DNA of 64,000 nt, from positions 1,488,001 through 1,552,000 of the forward strand of contig CAVYRO010000002.1 in NCBI GenBank assembly GCA_963771005.1, in the 5' to 3' direction. The number at the start of each line of letters is the position of its first letter. The stretch's first letter is position 1. The notes beneath the pieces are model-generated. The model was not told the origin of the DNA. It made no database searches and worked only from the letters and a program-made list of their open reading frames with translations. Of the stretch, positions 53,303 to 62,208 are shown piece by piece. The position numbers and the translations under genes are program-made. This stretch comes from DASQZK01 sp963771005 (lineage in GTDB: Bacteria > Bacteroidota > Bacteroidia > Bacteroidales > GCA-2748055).

Positions 53303-53890
53303 ATGAATCACTGGCAGAATTTCAGTAAAGGTTTCTTAAAGGAAAACGCGGTGTTCGTGCTGTTCCTGGGTCTCTGCCCCACTCTGGGCGTGAGTACTTC
53401 GGCCATTAACGGGCTGGGAATGGGACTGGCCACCACCTTCGTTCTCACCATGTCGAACCTTGTCGTCTCCCTGGTGAAGAATGCCATTCCCGACAAGGTA
53501 CGGATACCAGCTTTTATCGTGATCATCGCCACCTTTGTGACCGTGGTCGAGCTGGTCATGAAAGGTTTTATTCCGGATCTTTACAAAGCCCTCGGCCTTT
53601 TCATCCCGCTCATCGTGGTGAACTGTATCGTACTGGGGCGGGCTGAAGCCTTCGCTTCGAAAAACACCTTTCTCAGTTCAGCCATAGACGGACTGGGGAT
53701 GGGACTGGGTTTCGCACTTGCGCTGACCATCCTGGGAAGCGTGAGGGAACTCCTGGGCAACGGCTCCCTCTTCGGCTACAAATTCATCCCCGGCGACGGC
53801 ATCCTGCTATTTATTCTTCCCCCGGGTGCCTTTATCGCACTGGGGTATCTCATCATGCTGATGCACAAACTTAAAAAAAGGATCTATTAA
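53303..53890 (+). CDS. rnfE: Electron transport complex subunit RnfE
   Basis: A 195-aa integral membrane subunit with about six helices. It begins NHWQNFSKGFLKENAVFVLF, and contains LGLCPTLGVSTSAINGLGMG, IPAFIVIIATFVTVVELVMK and VNCIVLGRAEAFASKN, all hallmarks of RnfE/NqrD. With RnfA it forms the inverted-topology core thought to hold an Fe-S cluster via cysteines (LGLCP and VNCIVLG). Twelve bases separate it from rnfA. Confidence 0.95.
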   Translation: MNHWQNFSKGFLKENAVFVLFLGLCPTLGVSTSAINGLGMGLATTFVLTMSNLVVSLVKNAIPDKVRIPAFIVIIATFVTVVELVMKGFIPDLYKALGLFIPLIVVNCIVLGRAEAFASKNTFLSSAIDGLGMGLGFALALTILGSVRELLGNGSLFGYKFIPGDGILLFILPPGAFIALGYLIMLMHKLKKRIY

Positions 53891-53902
53891 ACATCCTGCT
53901 CC

Positions 53903-54481
53903 ATGGAATATATACTCATCCTCATATCGACCGTATTTGTAAGTAATATCGTCCTTACTCAGTTCCTTGGCATCTGCCCCTTCATCGGCGTTTCGAACAA
54001 GGTCCAGACAGCGCTGGGCATGACGGGGGCCGTTATGTTCGTCATGGTGATCGCCACTTCGGTGACTTACCTGCTGTATACCTACCTGCTGGTACCCATA
54101 GGCATCGAATTTGCCAGGACCATCACCTTTATTCTTGTCATTGCCGCGCTGGTGCAACTCGTTGAGATCATCCTAAAGAAGGTAAGCCCGTCACTGTACC
54201 AGGCCCTGGGCATTTTCCTGCCCCTGATCACCACCAACTGTGCCGTCCTTGGAGTGGCCGTTCTGACTATTCAGAAGGATAACAACCTTATCGAAAGCGT
54301 CTTTTTCTCGGCCGGCAATGCTCTTGGTTTCGGACTGGCGCTGATACTGTTTTCAGCCATCAGGGAACAACTCGAACTCCTCAATATACCTAAATCCATG
54401 AGGGGAGTTCCCATCGCCTTCGTAACCGCCGGTTTACTGGCACTGGCCTTCATGGGTTTCGCGGGAATAGTGAAAATATGA
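53903..54481 (+). CDS. rnfA: Electron transport complex subunit RnfA
   Basis: A 192-aa integral membrane subunit, homologous to RnfE in inverse topology. It starts MEYILILISTVFVSNIVLTQ, followed by FLGICPFIGVSNKVQTALGM, VQLVEIILKKVSPSLYQALG and IFLPLITTNCAVLGVAVL. Cys in LGICP and TNCAVLG would share the core cluster with RnfE. It ends the Rnf operon. ApbE, needed for FMN attachment in RnfD/G, is not in the window. Confidence 0.95.
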   Translation: MEYILILISTVFVSNIVLTQFLGICPFIGVSNKVQTALGMTGAVMFVMVIATSVTYLLYTYLLVPIGIEFARTITFILVIAALVQLVEIILKKVSPSLYQALGIFLPLITTNCAVLGVAVLTIQKDNNLIESVFFSAGNALGFGLALILFSAIREQLELLNIPKSMRGVPIAFVTAGLLALAFMGFAGIVKI

Positions 54482-54587
54482 AGGGGATATTGCTGATCCG
54501 TTTAAAAACCCAATAAGCAATGAACCGGTGCCAAACAACCTGGAATTCCTTTTGTTTTAATGCTGAATATCTCATATAAATCATCCC

Positions 54588-55232
54588 ATGCCACTTATTG
54601 AAAATACCGCGGAATTTGTCAGGACCACGCTTGAAAATGCCGAAGGCGGACACGACTGGTGGCATATCGTCAGGGTATGGAATACTGTGAAATTACTTAT
54701 GCAAACCGAAAAAGCCGACCCCCTCGTCTGCGAACTGGGCGCCTTGCTCCATGATATTGCAGATGCGAAATTTCATGGTGGCGACGATAAGAAGGGTCTG
54801 AAAATAGCGCGTGAATTCCTTGTAAAAGAAGAGGCCGCTCCTGTTGTCATTGAAAAGGTCCTCGATATTATATCTCGTATTTCCTTTAAGGGAGGAACGG
54901 ATGAAGCAGACGATAAATCCCCGGAACTGATGGTAGTCCAGGATGCCGACCGTCTTGACGCCATCGGCGCGACAGGTATTGCCAGGGCCTTTAACTACGG
55001 CGGATTCAGGAACAGGAAGATCTATGACCCGGCTATACCGCCACGGGAATACCACGACAGCAGGGAATATTACCGGAGTTCGGCCCCCACTATAAATCAT
55101 TTTTACGAAAAGCTGCTCCTTCTGAAAGACCGGATGAATACCGAAACCGGGAAACAGATCGCACAAGGCCGCCATGCATTCATGGAGGAATTCCTGTTAA
55201 AATTTTTCAGCGAATGGAACGGACTTTCATGA
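54588..55232 (+). CDS. HD-domain phosphohydrolase
   Basis: A 214-aa soluble metal-dependent hydrolase. Metal ligands: H22/D23 in GGHDWWHIVRVW, H56/D57 in ALLHDIAD, and Asp in VVQDADRLDAIGATGIARAF (about 122). The ISFKGG and LLLKDRMNTETGKQIAQGRH segments are typical of the YedJ-like HD group, whose substrate is unknown (possibly nucleotides). It ends with a six-base overlap with the convergent acs gene. Confidence 0.85.
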   Translation: MPLIENTAEFVRTTLENAEGGHDWWHIVRVWNTVKLLMQTEKADPLVCELGALLHDIADAKFHGGDDKKGLKIAREFLVKEEAAPVVIEKVLDIISRISFKGGTDEADDKSPELMVVQDADRLDAIGATGIARAFNYGGFRNRKIYDPAIPPREYHDSREYYRSSAPTINHFYEKLLLLKDRMNTETGKQIAQGRHAFMEEFLLKFFSEWNGLS

Positions 55233-57209
55233 TCCTGTTCCCGCCGTCTCGCTGCTCTTTTCCAGTTTAGCCCTGAGTTGTACCAGTTTATCGACCACGG
55301 AAGGATCAGCCAGCGTGCTTACATCGCCAAGATCCGATACCTCATTGGCAGCAATCTTTCTCAGGATACGCCTCATGATCTTGCCTGACCGCGTTTTCGG
55401 AAGTGCAGGTGCAATCAGGATCCTGTCCGGAGTGGCAAAAGCACCAATATGGCGTCTTACCTCATTCCTGAGCTCTCCCACCAGGCCTTCTTCCGGTTCG
55501 GTATCCTCGTGAAGAATGACGTAAGCGAAGATCCCTTCCCCCTTGATCTCATGCGGGTACCCAACCACCGCCGCTTCGGAGCAGAACGGATGGGAGACGA
55601 GTGCGCTTTCAACTTCGGCCGAGCCAATCCGGTGACCGGATACATTCATCACATCGTCGACACGTCCCGTGATCCAGTAGTATCCTTCTTCATCCCGGAT
55701 AGCGCCGTCGCCTGTGAGATAATACCCTTTGTAAGGTTCGAGGTAGGTCTGGTAAAATCGTTTGTGATCTCCCTGGATGGTGCGGGCCATAGCCGGCCAG
55801 GGCTTCTTAATAGCCAGCAGGCCCGAGACGCCGTTACCCTGCAGTTCCTCCCCTTCAGGGGAAAGCAGGACAGGCTCTATGCCGAAAAAGGGAAGTGTGG
55901 CAGACCCCGGCTTTTCCGGAGTCGCTCCCGGGAAGGGACTGATGAGGATGCCGCCTGTTTCTGTCTGCCACCAGGTATCCACGATGGAACATCTGCCCTC
56001 GCCCACCACATTGTAATACCATTTCCAGGTATCGGGGTTGATAGGTTCACCCACAGTGCCCAGTATCCTTAGGCTGGAACGGTCATACTTTGTGACAAAG
56101 CCATTCCCTTCCCGCTGAATGGCCCGGATGGCGGTGGGAGCTGTATAGAATTGATTGATCTTCAGCCGTTCCACCATTTCCCAGTAGCGGCCGGCATCGG
56201 GATAATTCGGCACACTCTCGAAAAGAACGGTAGTGGCCCCATTCAGAAGAGGACCGTAAACGACATAGGAATGACCCGTGATCCAACCGATATCAGCCAC
56301 ACAGGCAAACACTTCCCCGTCGTGGTAATCGAAGATATATTTATGGGTAAGGGCGGTGAACAGCAGGTAGCCGGCCGTAGTATGGGAAACTCCCTTGGGT
56401 TTGCCGGTACTGCCTGAAGTGTACAGGAGGAACAACGTATCCTCCGAATCCATATGCTCAATAGGGCAGTAGGGCCTCTCCGCCTCCATGGCTTCATCAA
56501 GCCAGATATCACGGGGCGGGAAAAAGGGGATTTTTCCCCCGGTACGGCGGGCAATGAATACATGCTCAACAGTAGGGCATGCCATGGTGGCTTCATCAAC
56601 GGTCCTCTTCAGGGGAATGACCTTCTTACCGCGCACCCCTTCATCGGCAGTGATAACCGCCTTGCAACGTGCATCGTTGATCCTGTCACGAAGGGATTCC
56701 GCACTGAAACCGGCAAACACCACCGAATGAACTGCCCCGATCCGGGAACAGGCAAGCATGGCATAAACGGCCTCAGGGATCATAGGCATATATAGCGCAA
56801 CACGGTCGCCTTTCCGGATACCGTTATGACGCAAAACATTGGCCATTCGTGATACATTCCGCTGAAGCTGACGATAGGTAATGCGTTGTTCATTTCCCGG
56901 CTCATCGGGTTCCCAAATGATCGCAACCTGGTCTCCTTTGTGTTTCACATGGCGGTCAACACAGTTTTCACAAGCATTAAGTCTTCCGCCGAGGAACCAT
57001 GAGATCAGCCCTTCTTTGAAATCGCTGTCACTAACGAAGCTGAAATTATGTTCCCACGACAGGAATTCATAAGCCTGCTTTTCCCAGAAATTTTTGCAAT
57101 CCGTAATGCTCTCATGGTACATTTCCCTGTACTGTTTGAGGGAGGAGACATACGACTGTTTAAATAAGGAGGGATTTGGCAGATAGGAGCCGTTTTCATC
57201 TTGTGCCAT
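55227..57209 (-). CDS. acs: Acetyl-CoA synthetase (AMP-forming)
   Basis: The enzyme activates acetate with ATP and CoA. The 660-aa length is typical. Motifs: YTSGSTGKPKGVSHTTAGYL (phosphate loop), WWQTETGGILISPFPG, YLTGDGAIRDEEGYYWITGR, VDDVMNVSGHRIGSAEVESA and the catalytic lysine in PKTRSGKIMRRILRKIA (about residue 613), a likely acetylation target. The N-terminal ACAS helical part is present (SYVSSLKQYREMYHESITDC). Single gene on minus, converging with the HD gene. In anaerobes it scavenges acetate. Confidence 0.95.
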   Translation of the reverse strand: MAQDENGSYLPNPSLFKQSYVSSLKQYREMYHESITDCKNFWEKQAYEFLSWEHNFSFVSDSDFKEGLISWFLGGRLNACENCVDRHVKHKGDQVAIIWEPDEPGNEQRITYRQLQRNVSRMANVLRHNGIRKGDRVALYMPMIPEAVYAMLACSRIGAVHSVVFAGFSAESLRDRINDARCKAVITADEGVRGKKVIPLKRTVDEATMACPTVEHVFIARRTGGKIPFFPPRDIWLDEAMEAERPYCPIEHMDSEDTLFLLYTSGSTGKPKGVSHTTAGYLLFTALTHKYIFDYHDGEVFACVADIGWITGHSYVVYGPLLNGATTVLFESVPNYPDAGRYWEMVERLKINQFYTAPTAIRAIQREGNGFVTKYDRSSLRILGTVGEPINPDTWKWYYNVVGEGRCSIVDTWWQTETGGILISPFPGATPEKPGSATLPFFGIEPVLLSPEGEELQGNGVSGLLAIKKPWPAMARTIQGDHKRFYQTYLEPYKGYYLTGDGAIRDEEGYYWITGRVDDVMNVSGHRIGSAEVESALVSHPFCSEAAVVGYPHEIKGEGIFAYVILHEDTEPEEGLVGELRNEVRRHIGAFATPDRILIAPALPKTRSGKIMRRILRKIAANEVSDLGDVSTLADPSVVDKLVQLRAKLEKSSETAGTGS

Positions 57210-57435
57210 AGTCTTGGAGTTTTAAATCATTTAATAACAATAGGATATTGTATATTTTAGAAGGCTGACAGGAATCGGCATAGCCCGTCATCCTGCGGAA
57301 CCTGATTACGAGGTTACGGTCAATGACTTCAAATAAAACAGGGATAAGCCATCATGCTTATTCAAAGGCATCCCCGATTTAGCCCTGCGAATCATTTTTT
57401 TAACAATCCGGCTGGGCAATTGTTAAGTGGATCAT

Positions 57436-57463
57436 AAAAAAACCCGGGCAGGCACCCGGGTTT
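57436..57463 (-). terminator. Intrinsic terminator of the BlaI-M56 operon
   Basis: On the minus strand AAACCCGGG, loop TGCCTG, then CCCGGGTTT followed by TTTT. The nine-base stem is perfect (57440-57448 with 57455-57463) and lies about 20 bp after the M56 gene stop. Strongly typical. Confidence 0.85.
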
Positions 57464-57481
57464 CACAATCTGGAATTTGGC

Positions 57482-58984
57482 TTATTTATCCAGGGACTTA
57501 TCCTGGTTCAGCTCGAAATGGACCGGGATAGTGAGATTTGTGGCAACAGAATGACCTCGCTGTTTTCCGGGTTTCCAGTCTGGCATTCCGCTGAATACTG
57601 AAAGCGCCGGAGTATCGAATACAGGGTCGGATGAACGTATGATATGAATATCCGTTATTTTTCCTTCGGGGCTTATGGTAAGGCCTACATATGCGACGCC
57701 TTCCAATCCCCTTGCCTGTGCTTCACCGGGATATTTCAGATGTGTGATGATGTAATCCTTCAGGGCCTTGTTCCCTCCGGGAAATTCCGGCATCTCTTCC
57801 ACCACATAATACACATCATCCCCCTGTAAAGCTTCATTTTTCTTTACAGATTTTTCCTCATCCGGCAGATCCTTAAGGTCCAGCTCAGTACGGGTCGGCT
57901 CCAGTTCAATGTTGACGGTTTCGCCGGGAGTGACATTAAGTAATTGAGAAGCATAACCTACATAGGAGATGGCAAGCTTTACATTCCCACCGGTTTCCAG
58001 GCTGAATTGCCCGTCACTGCCTGCAACGGTCCCGGTAGTTGTGCCGGCAATGACCACCGCAGCTCCTTCAGCGGGTTTTCCGGAATCAGACAGAATTACC
58101 TTTCCCTTCACGGGTAGTTTTTGCATCTGCCCGGTTGTAATGAAACTGAGGGTAAAAAGAACAGCAGGGATCAGGATGATGTACTTAATCACCCCCGGTC
58201 CGGAATACTTCAGATTTTTCATCATGTCGAATCTTTTTTTGGTTATTGAATGATTAAAAGCATGGCCGAGCCGGAAGGCCCTGACGCCGAACGTCCGGTT
58301 CAGAAGTTGTGCGCGGTAACGGACAGGGGATATTCCCTGCTGCAATACCTCGCGGTCTGCCAGATGCTCATGATTTTCTTTAATCATCCCTGAAATAAGC
58401 CAGGTAAAAGGGTTGAACCATGTCAGAATGATAGTGAATTCGAGCATAATGAGGTCTATGTAGTGCCTTTGCCTGATGTGGGCACGCTCATGGATGAGGA
58501 TCAATTCGGTTTCCTCATCCCGTGTGAAATTTTCCGGTAAATATATTTTTCTGAGGAATGCAAATACATTTTCCCCATGCGTGTACGTAAGGTCACCTGC
58601 CGCAATTTCCGGCCGCCTCTGTATTGATAGACGGGCTATAAGTGCAATATTCCTGATGAAAAGAAAGATAACGCCTGCGAGATAAATCATACCGGTGAGC
58701 CTGTACCATGAAAAAGTTATTCCGGGCCCGGGAACTGTAGTTTCACCCGCTGCCGTTGCTGCCCGTATCCCCGGATCAAGGAAAATTGAAGGGCTGTTCA
58801 CAGGTACCGGAAACCAATGCCCGGTAGGCAACACAGGTACAAGCCAGGAAAATAATATGGCAGATATCAGAAAGATCCGCTTCAAAACCAGGTTGGGATC
58901 CTTCCGGAGAAATACCAGGTATGGAAGGGTAAAAAGCCCGATCCCTGCCGATACGCTGATAAGATAAATTATGAGATCATTCAT
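57482..58984 (-). CDS. BlaR1-like M56 metallopeptidase with TonB C-terminal domain
   Basis: A 500-aa membrane protein. Four or so helices occupy the first 260 residues; a zinc peptidase motif H165-E166-R-A-H169 (LILIHERAHIRQRHYIDLI) faces the cytosol. After the last helix (about 265-285) a carboxypeptidase-like regulatory domain follows (VKGKVILSDSGKPAEGAAVV). A TonB-type C-terminal domain (about 405-495) includes YPGEAQARGLEGVAYVGLTI and ITDIHIIRSSDPVFDTPALS. The sensor likely degrades BlaI on signal. It overlaps the blaI gene by eight bases; both use the terminator at 57436. Confidence 0.9.
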   Translation of the reverse strand: MNDLIIYLISVSAGIGLFTLPYLVFLRKDPNLVLKRIFLISAILFSWLVPVLPTGHWFPVPVNSPSIFLDPGIRAATAAGETTVPGPGITFSWYRLTGMIYLAGVIFLFIRNIALIARLSIQRRPEIAAGDLTYTHGENVFAFLRKIYLPENFTRDEETELILIHERAHIRQRHYIDLIMLEFTIILTWFNPFTWLISGMIKENHEHLADREVLQQGISPVRYRAQLLNRTFGVRAFRLGHAFNHSITKKRFDMMKNLKYSGPGVIKYIILIPAVLFTLSFITTGQMQKLPVKGKVILSDSGKPAEGAAVVIAGTTTGTVAGSDGQFSLETGGNVKLAISYVGYASQLLNVTPGETVNIELEPTRTELDLKDLPDEEKSVKKNEALQGDDVYYVVEEMPEFPGGNKALKDYIITHLKYPGEAQARGLEGVAYVGLTISPEGKITDIHIIRSSDPVFDTPALSVFSGMPDWKPGKQRGHSVATNLTIPVHFELNQDKSLDK

Positions 58985-59363
58985 TGCCTTTGTTGTTTTT
59001 CAAATCATCCTCCACCTCGCTCATCATCTCCTTCAAATCTTCAAGGCTGAGATCATTTTCCCTGGCAAAAAAACTGGCCATGGAAGAAAAGGAACCATTG
59101 AAATATTTCCGAACCATCCCCGACAAATATCCTTTAAGATATTCTTGCTTGCTAATCGCCGGGAAGTACAGATGCGTGGTGCCAATGGCCCGGTGACCAA
59201 TGAAACCTTTTTTCTCAAGGATCCGGATTACGGTTGATACCGTGGTATACGGTATATCCTCCTGCCTAAGCCCTGCCATTACATCCCTCACTACACCTTC
59301 CCCTATTTTCCAAAGTACAAGCATAATTTCTTCTTCCGATTTTGTAAGTCTTTTCATGGACAA
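58977..59363 (-). CDS. blaI: BlaI/MecI-type repressor
   Basis: A 128-aa winged-helix repressor starting MSMKRLTKSEEEIMLVLWKI, with recognition helix region DIPYTTVSTVIRILEKKGFI and dimer helices (FFARENDLSLEDLKEMMSEV). It is followed by the M56 peptidase gene in one operon. In characterised systems the peptidase cleaves BlaI to release target genes. Here no beta-lactamase gene is adjacent; the operon is probably self-regulated through the region upstream. Confidence 0.9.
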   Translation of the reverse strand: MSMKRLTKSEEEIMLVLWKIGEGVVRDVMAGLRQEDIPYTTVSTVIRILEKKGFIGHRAIGTTHLYFPAISKQEYLKGYLSGMVRKYFNGSFSSMASFFARENDLSLEDLKEMMSEVEDDLKNNKGNE

Positions 59364-59379
59364 TTGTTTTTTCCGGATT

Positions 59380-59460
59380 ACACCGTAAAATTATAACTAT
59401 AAATTACGTAAGTCAACTATTTTTTAAGTTTTTTAACTATTTTTTACGTTATATTTATTA
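59380..59460. promoter_or_regulatory. Putative BlaI operator/promoter region
   Basis: Just upstream of blaI, ACGTAA (59406-59411) and its inverse TTACGT (59444-59449) flank two AACTATTTTTTA direct repeats. BlaI-type repressors bind symmetrical AT-rich sites at their own promoter, so this is a plausible operator. No experimental basis. Confidence 0.4.
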
Positions 59461-59617
59461 TGTTATTGTATATCAATACTATATAATATTAAAGTTTTGG
59501 TAAGGGAAGAGATAAAGAAACTTCTTTTTCCGGACTGTATTCTCAGTCGCCGGTCCGGCGTTGAACATTCATTACACAGGCAGGTTAATAGGGTAATGGA
59601 ATTTTTTTTATCATCAA

Positions 59618-59645
59618 TTGTTTACCTTTACCTTTTGTATCTTTA
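59618..59645 (+). promoter_or_regulatory. Candidate promoter for the YncE/phosphatase genes
   Basis: TTG (59618-59620), a 17-bp spacer, and TATCTTTA (59638-59645) fit the TTG-N17-TAnnTTTG pattern reported for Flavobacterium-type sigma factors with one mismatch. It lies 76 bp before the ATG at 59721. Confidence 0.35.
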
Positions 59646-59720
59646 AGCGGGAACAGGAATTCAGGTAAATTGCCATTGCACATACACTGACCAGACTTGT
59701 TCTTACTAATAATTCAGAAA

Positions 59721-62165
59721 ATGAAAAACCGGTTATTCATCCCTTTCCTTGTCATTGTCTTTTATTCCCAGGGCATCACATCTCTTTTGTACTCTCAGGT
59801 TAATGATATCGAAGCCGGGCGCGTTGATCTGCCCAACGGTTGGAAACTGACACCTGTCGGGGACCAGGTTCCCCTGGGCGATCTTCCCCTTAACATCTCG
59901 GTATCCCCTGCACAGGATTTTGCGGCTGTCACAAATAATGGGCAAAGCAGGCAATCGATCCAACTCATCGATATCCGCAACCGGCGGGTAATCGATTCTG
60001 TGGAGATCGGGAAATCCTGGCTCGGCCTGGCTTTTTCCGGTAACGGAAAATCACTTTACGCATCAGGCGGGAATGACAATATCATTATCAGATATTCCGT
60101 CGAAGGTAATCACCTTAAAAACCGTGATACGCTGAAACTGGGTCCACCCTGGCCTGAACATATCTCGCCGGCAGGAATTGCAGTCGATGAAGCGAAGGGC
60201 CGGCTCTACACCGTCACAAAGGAAAACAATTCCCTGTATGTATTCGATATCCCCGGAAAAAAAATCATCTCCACACTTCCACTGGGCGGTGAGGGTTATA
60301 CCTGCATCCTGTCACCCGATGGCTCCACACTTTACATCTCATGCTGGGGTTGCAGCAGGATTATCCTTTTCGACACCCATAGCTTGCAGTTTTCCGGAAA
60401 CATTGCCATAGGACCCCATCCGAATGATATGTGTCTCACGAAAGACGGTAGTTATCTTTTCGTAGCCAATGCCGGCGATAATTCAGTCTCAGTGATCGAC
60501 ACGAAAAAGAAAAAGGTGGAACAGACGCTGAATGCATCGATGTATCCCGGATCACCTGCAGGTTCAACCACAAACAGTGTCGCACTCTCTTCCGATGAAG
60601 GGCGGTTATTCGTAGCAAATGCCGATAATAACTGCCTGGCTGTTTTCGACGTGCATGAACCCGGCGATGCCAAAAGTGCAGGGTTCATTCCAACAGGCTG
60701 GTATCCGACCTGTGTCAGGACTGCCGGCTCTCTTGTACTTGTCAGCAACGGAAAAGGCCTTACTTCCATGGCCAATCCTTTCGGGCCAAACCCGGTTTAT
60801 AAGGGAGAGAAAGTGACAACCCACAAGGGGGAAAAGGACAGAAAAATGAAGGTCCAGTATATTGCAGGGCTCTTCACAGGCACCCTCAGTATTTTTGAGG
60901 ACCCCGGTGATGACGGGATGCCCGCACTCTCCAGGGCGGTCTACAATAACACCCCGTACAGTAAAGAAAAGGAAATGGTCTCCGAAGGATCCGCAGGCAA
61001 TCCGGTCCCCACGAAGGTGGGCGATCCTTCACCCATAAGGTATGTGTTTTATGTTATCAAGGAAAACCGTACATACGACCAGGTTCTGGGAGATATGCCC
61101 GGCGGGAACGGCGATCCTGAGCTTACCCTTTTCGGGGAAAAGATCACACCGAATCAGCATGCCATCGCAAGAGAATTTGTCCTCCTCGATAATTTTTATG
61201 TGAACGGCGAAGTCAGTGCCGATGGTCATAACTGGAGCCTCGGCGCCTATGCCAATGATTATCTCGAAAAAACCTGGCCTACAAGCTATGGAAGCAGGGG
61301 CGGGACTTACGATTCCGAGGGAAGAAGGGAGATCGCGAACAATACGAACGGATTTCTCTGGAATTATTGTAAGCGCTATGGGGTCACCTATCGTACTTAC
61401 GGTGAATTTGCCGACGAGTACAAGGCCAATATTCCGGTGCTTGAAGATCATTTCTGCCGCACATTTACAAGTTGGGATCAACTCGTTCGCGATACAACGC
61501 GGTTTTATCAATGGCGGCGCGATTTCGATTCCCTGCTCACCGCCGGAACACTGCCCCAGCTCAACACGCTCCGGTTCATCAACGATCACACGCTGGGCCT
61601 GAGTCTCGGAAAACCTTCACCCTTTGCCCAGGTTGCCGACAATGATCTCGCCGTCGGTCTCTTCGTTGATTATCTCAGTCACAGCAGTATCTGGAATGAA
61701 AGCCTCATCATCATTGTTGAGGACGACGCCCAGAATGGTCCCGACCATATAGATGCTCACCGTTCCACAGCCTACCTGGCAGGTGGCTATGTTAAAAAGG
61801 GCTTCACGGATCACACCATGTATTCAACAACATCACTCCTCCGTACGATCGAACTCATCCTTGGGCTTCCCCCAATGAGCCAATACGATGCTTCAGCCAC
61901 ACCACTCTGGAGATGCTTTACCAATAGTCCGGATCATCCTCCCTTCAAAGCACGGGATGCTCTTGTCGACCTCAACGAGATCAACACAGGGAAGAACAAA
62001 TGGCAGGAACTTAGCGAAGATTTTGATTTTTCTAAGGAAGACAGGGTGAATGACGCCGCCTTCAACGAGGTGATCTGGAAAGCAGTGAAAGGCCTGGATT
62101 CACCTTGCCCGCCCACGGTTCATGCTGCATTTTTCCGCGCCGGAAGCGGAGTCGATGATGATTGA
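59721..62165 (+). CDS. Bifunctional YncE-type propeller and alkaline phosphatase-family protein (copy 1)
   Basis: An 814-aa exported protein. The signal peptide is MKNRLFIPFLVIVFYSQG. Residues about 40-390 form a seven-bladed YncE/YVTN-like propeller (ISVSPAQDFAAVTNNG, YLFVANAGDNSVSVIDTKKK, RLFVANADNNCLAVFD). From about 440 to the end is a phosphoesterase domain of the AcpA/phospholipase C family: FYVIKENRTYDQVLGDMPGG, FVLLDNFYVNGEVSADGHNW, LIIIVEDDAQNGPDHIDAHR, STAYLAGGYVKKG. Metal-ligand-like Asp/Asn/His occur there. I chose ATG 59721 over the TTG at 59697. A paralogue starts 43 bp downstream. Substrate unknown. Confidence 0.85.
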   Translation: MKNRLFIPFLVIVFYSQGITSLLYSQVNDIEAGRVDLPNGWKLTPVGDQVPLGDLPLNISVSPAQDFAAVTNNGQSRQSIQLIDIRNRRVIDSVEIGKSWLGLAFSGNGKSLYASGGNDNIIIRYSVEGNHLKNRDTLKLGPPWPEHISPAGIAVDEAKGRLYTVTKENNSLYVFDIPGKKIISTLPLGGEGYTCILSPDGSTLYISCWGCSRIILFDTHSLQFSGNIAIGPHPNDMCLTKDGSYLFVANAGDNSVSVIDTKKKKVEQTLNASMYPGSPAGSTTNSVALSSDEGRLFVANADNNCLAVFDVHEPGDAKSAGFIPTGWYPTCVRTAGSLVLVSNGKGLTSMANPFGPNPVYKGEKVTTHKGEKDRKMKVQYIAGLFTGTLSIFEDPGDDGMPALSRAVYNNTPYSKEKEMVSEGSAGNPVPTKVGDPSPIRYVFYVIKENRTYDQVLGDMPGGNGDPELTLFGEKITPNQHAIAREFVLLDNFYVNGEVSADGHNWSLGAYANDYLEKTWPTSYGSRGGTYDSEGRREIANNTNGFLWNYCKRYGVTYRTYGEFADEYKANIPVLEDHFCRTFTSWDQLVRDTTRFYQWRRDFDSLLTAGTLPQLNTLRFINDHTLGLSLGKPSPFAQVADNDLAVGLFVDYLSHSSIWNESLIIIVEDDAQNGPDHIDAHRSTAYLAGGYVKKGFTDHTMYSTTSLLRTIELILGLPPMSQYDASATPLWRCFTNSPDHPPFKARDALVDLNEINTGKNKWQELSEDFDFSKEDRVNDAAFNEVIWKAVKGLDSPCPPTVHAAFFRAGSGVDDD

Positions 62166-62208
62166 TTCATAAAAATAAATAAATCACTAATCTGAAAAAA
62201 GCAGGCTC

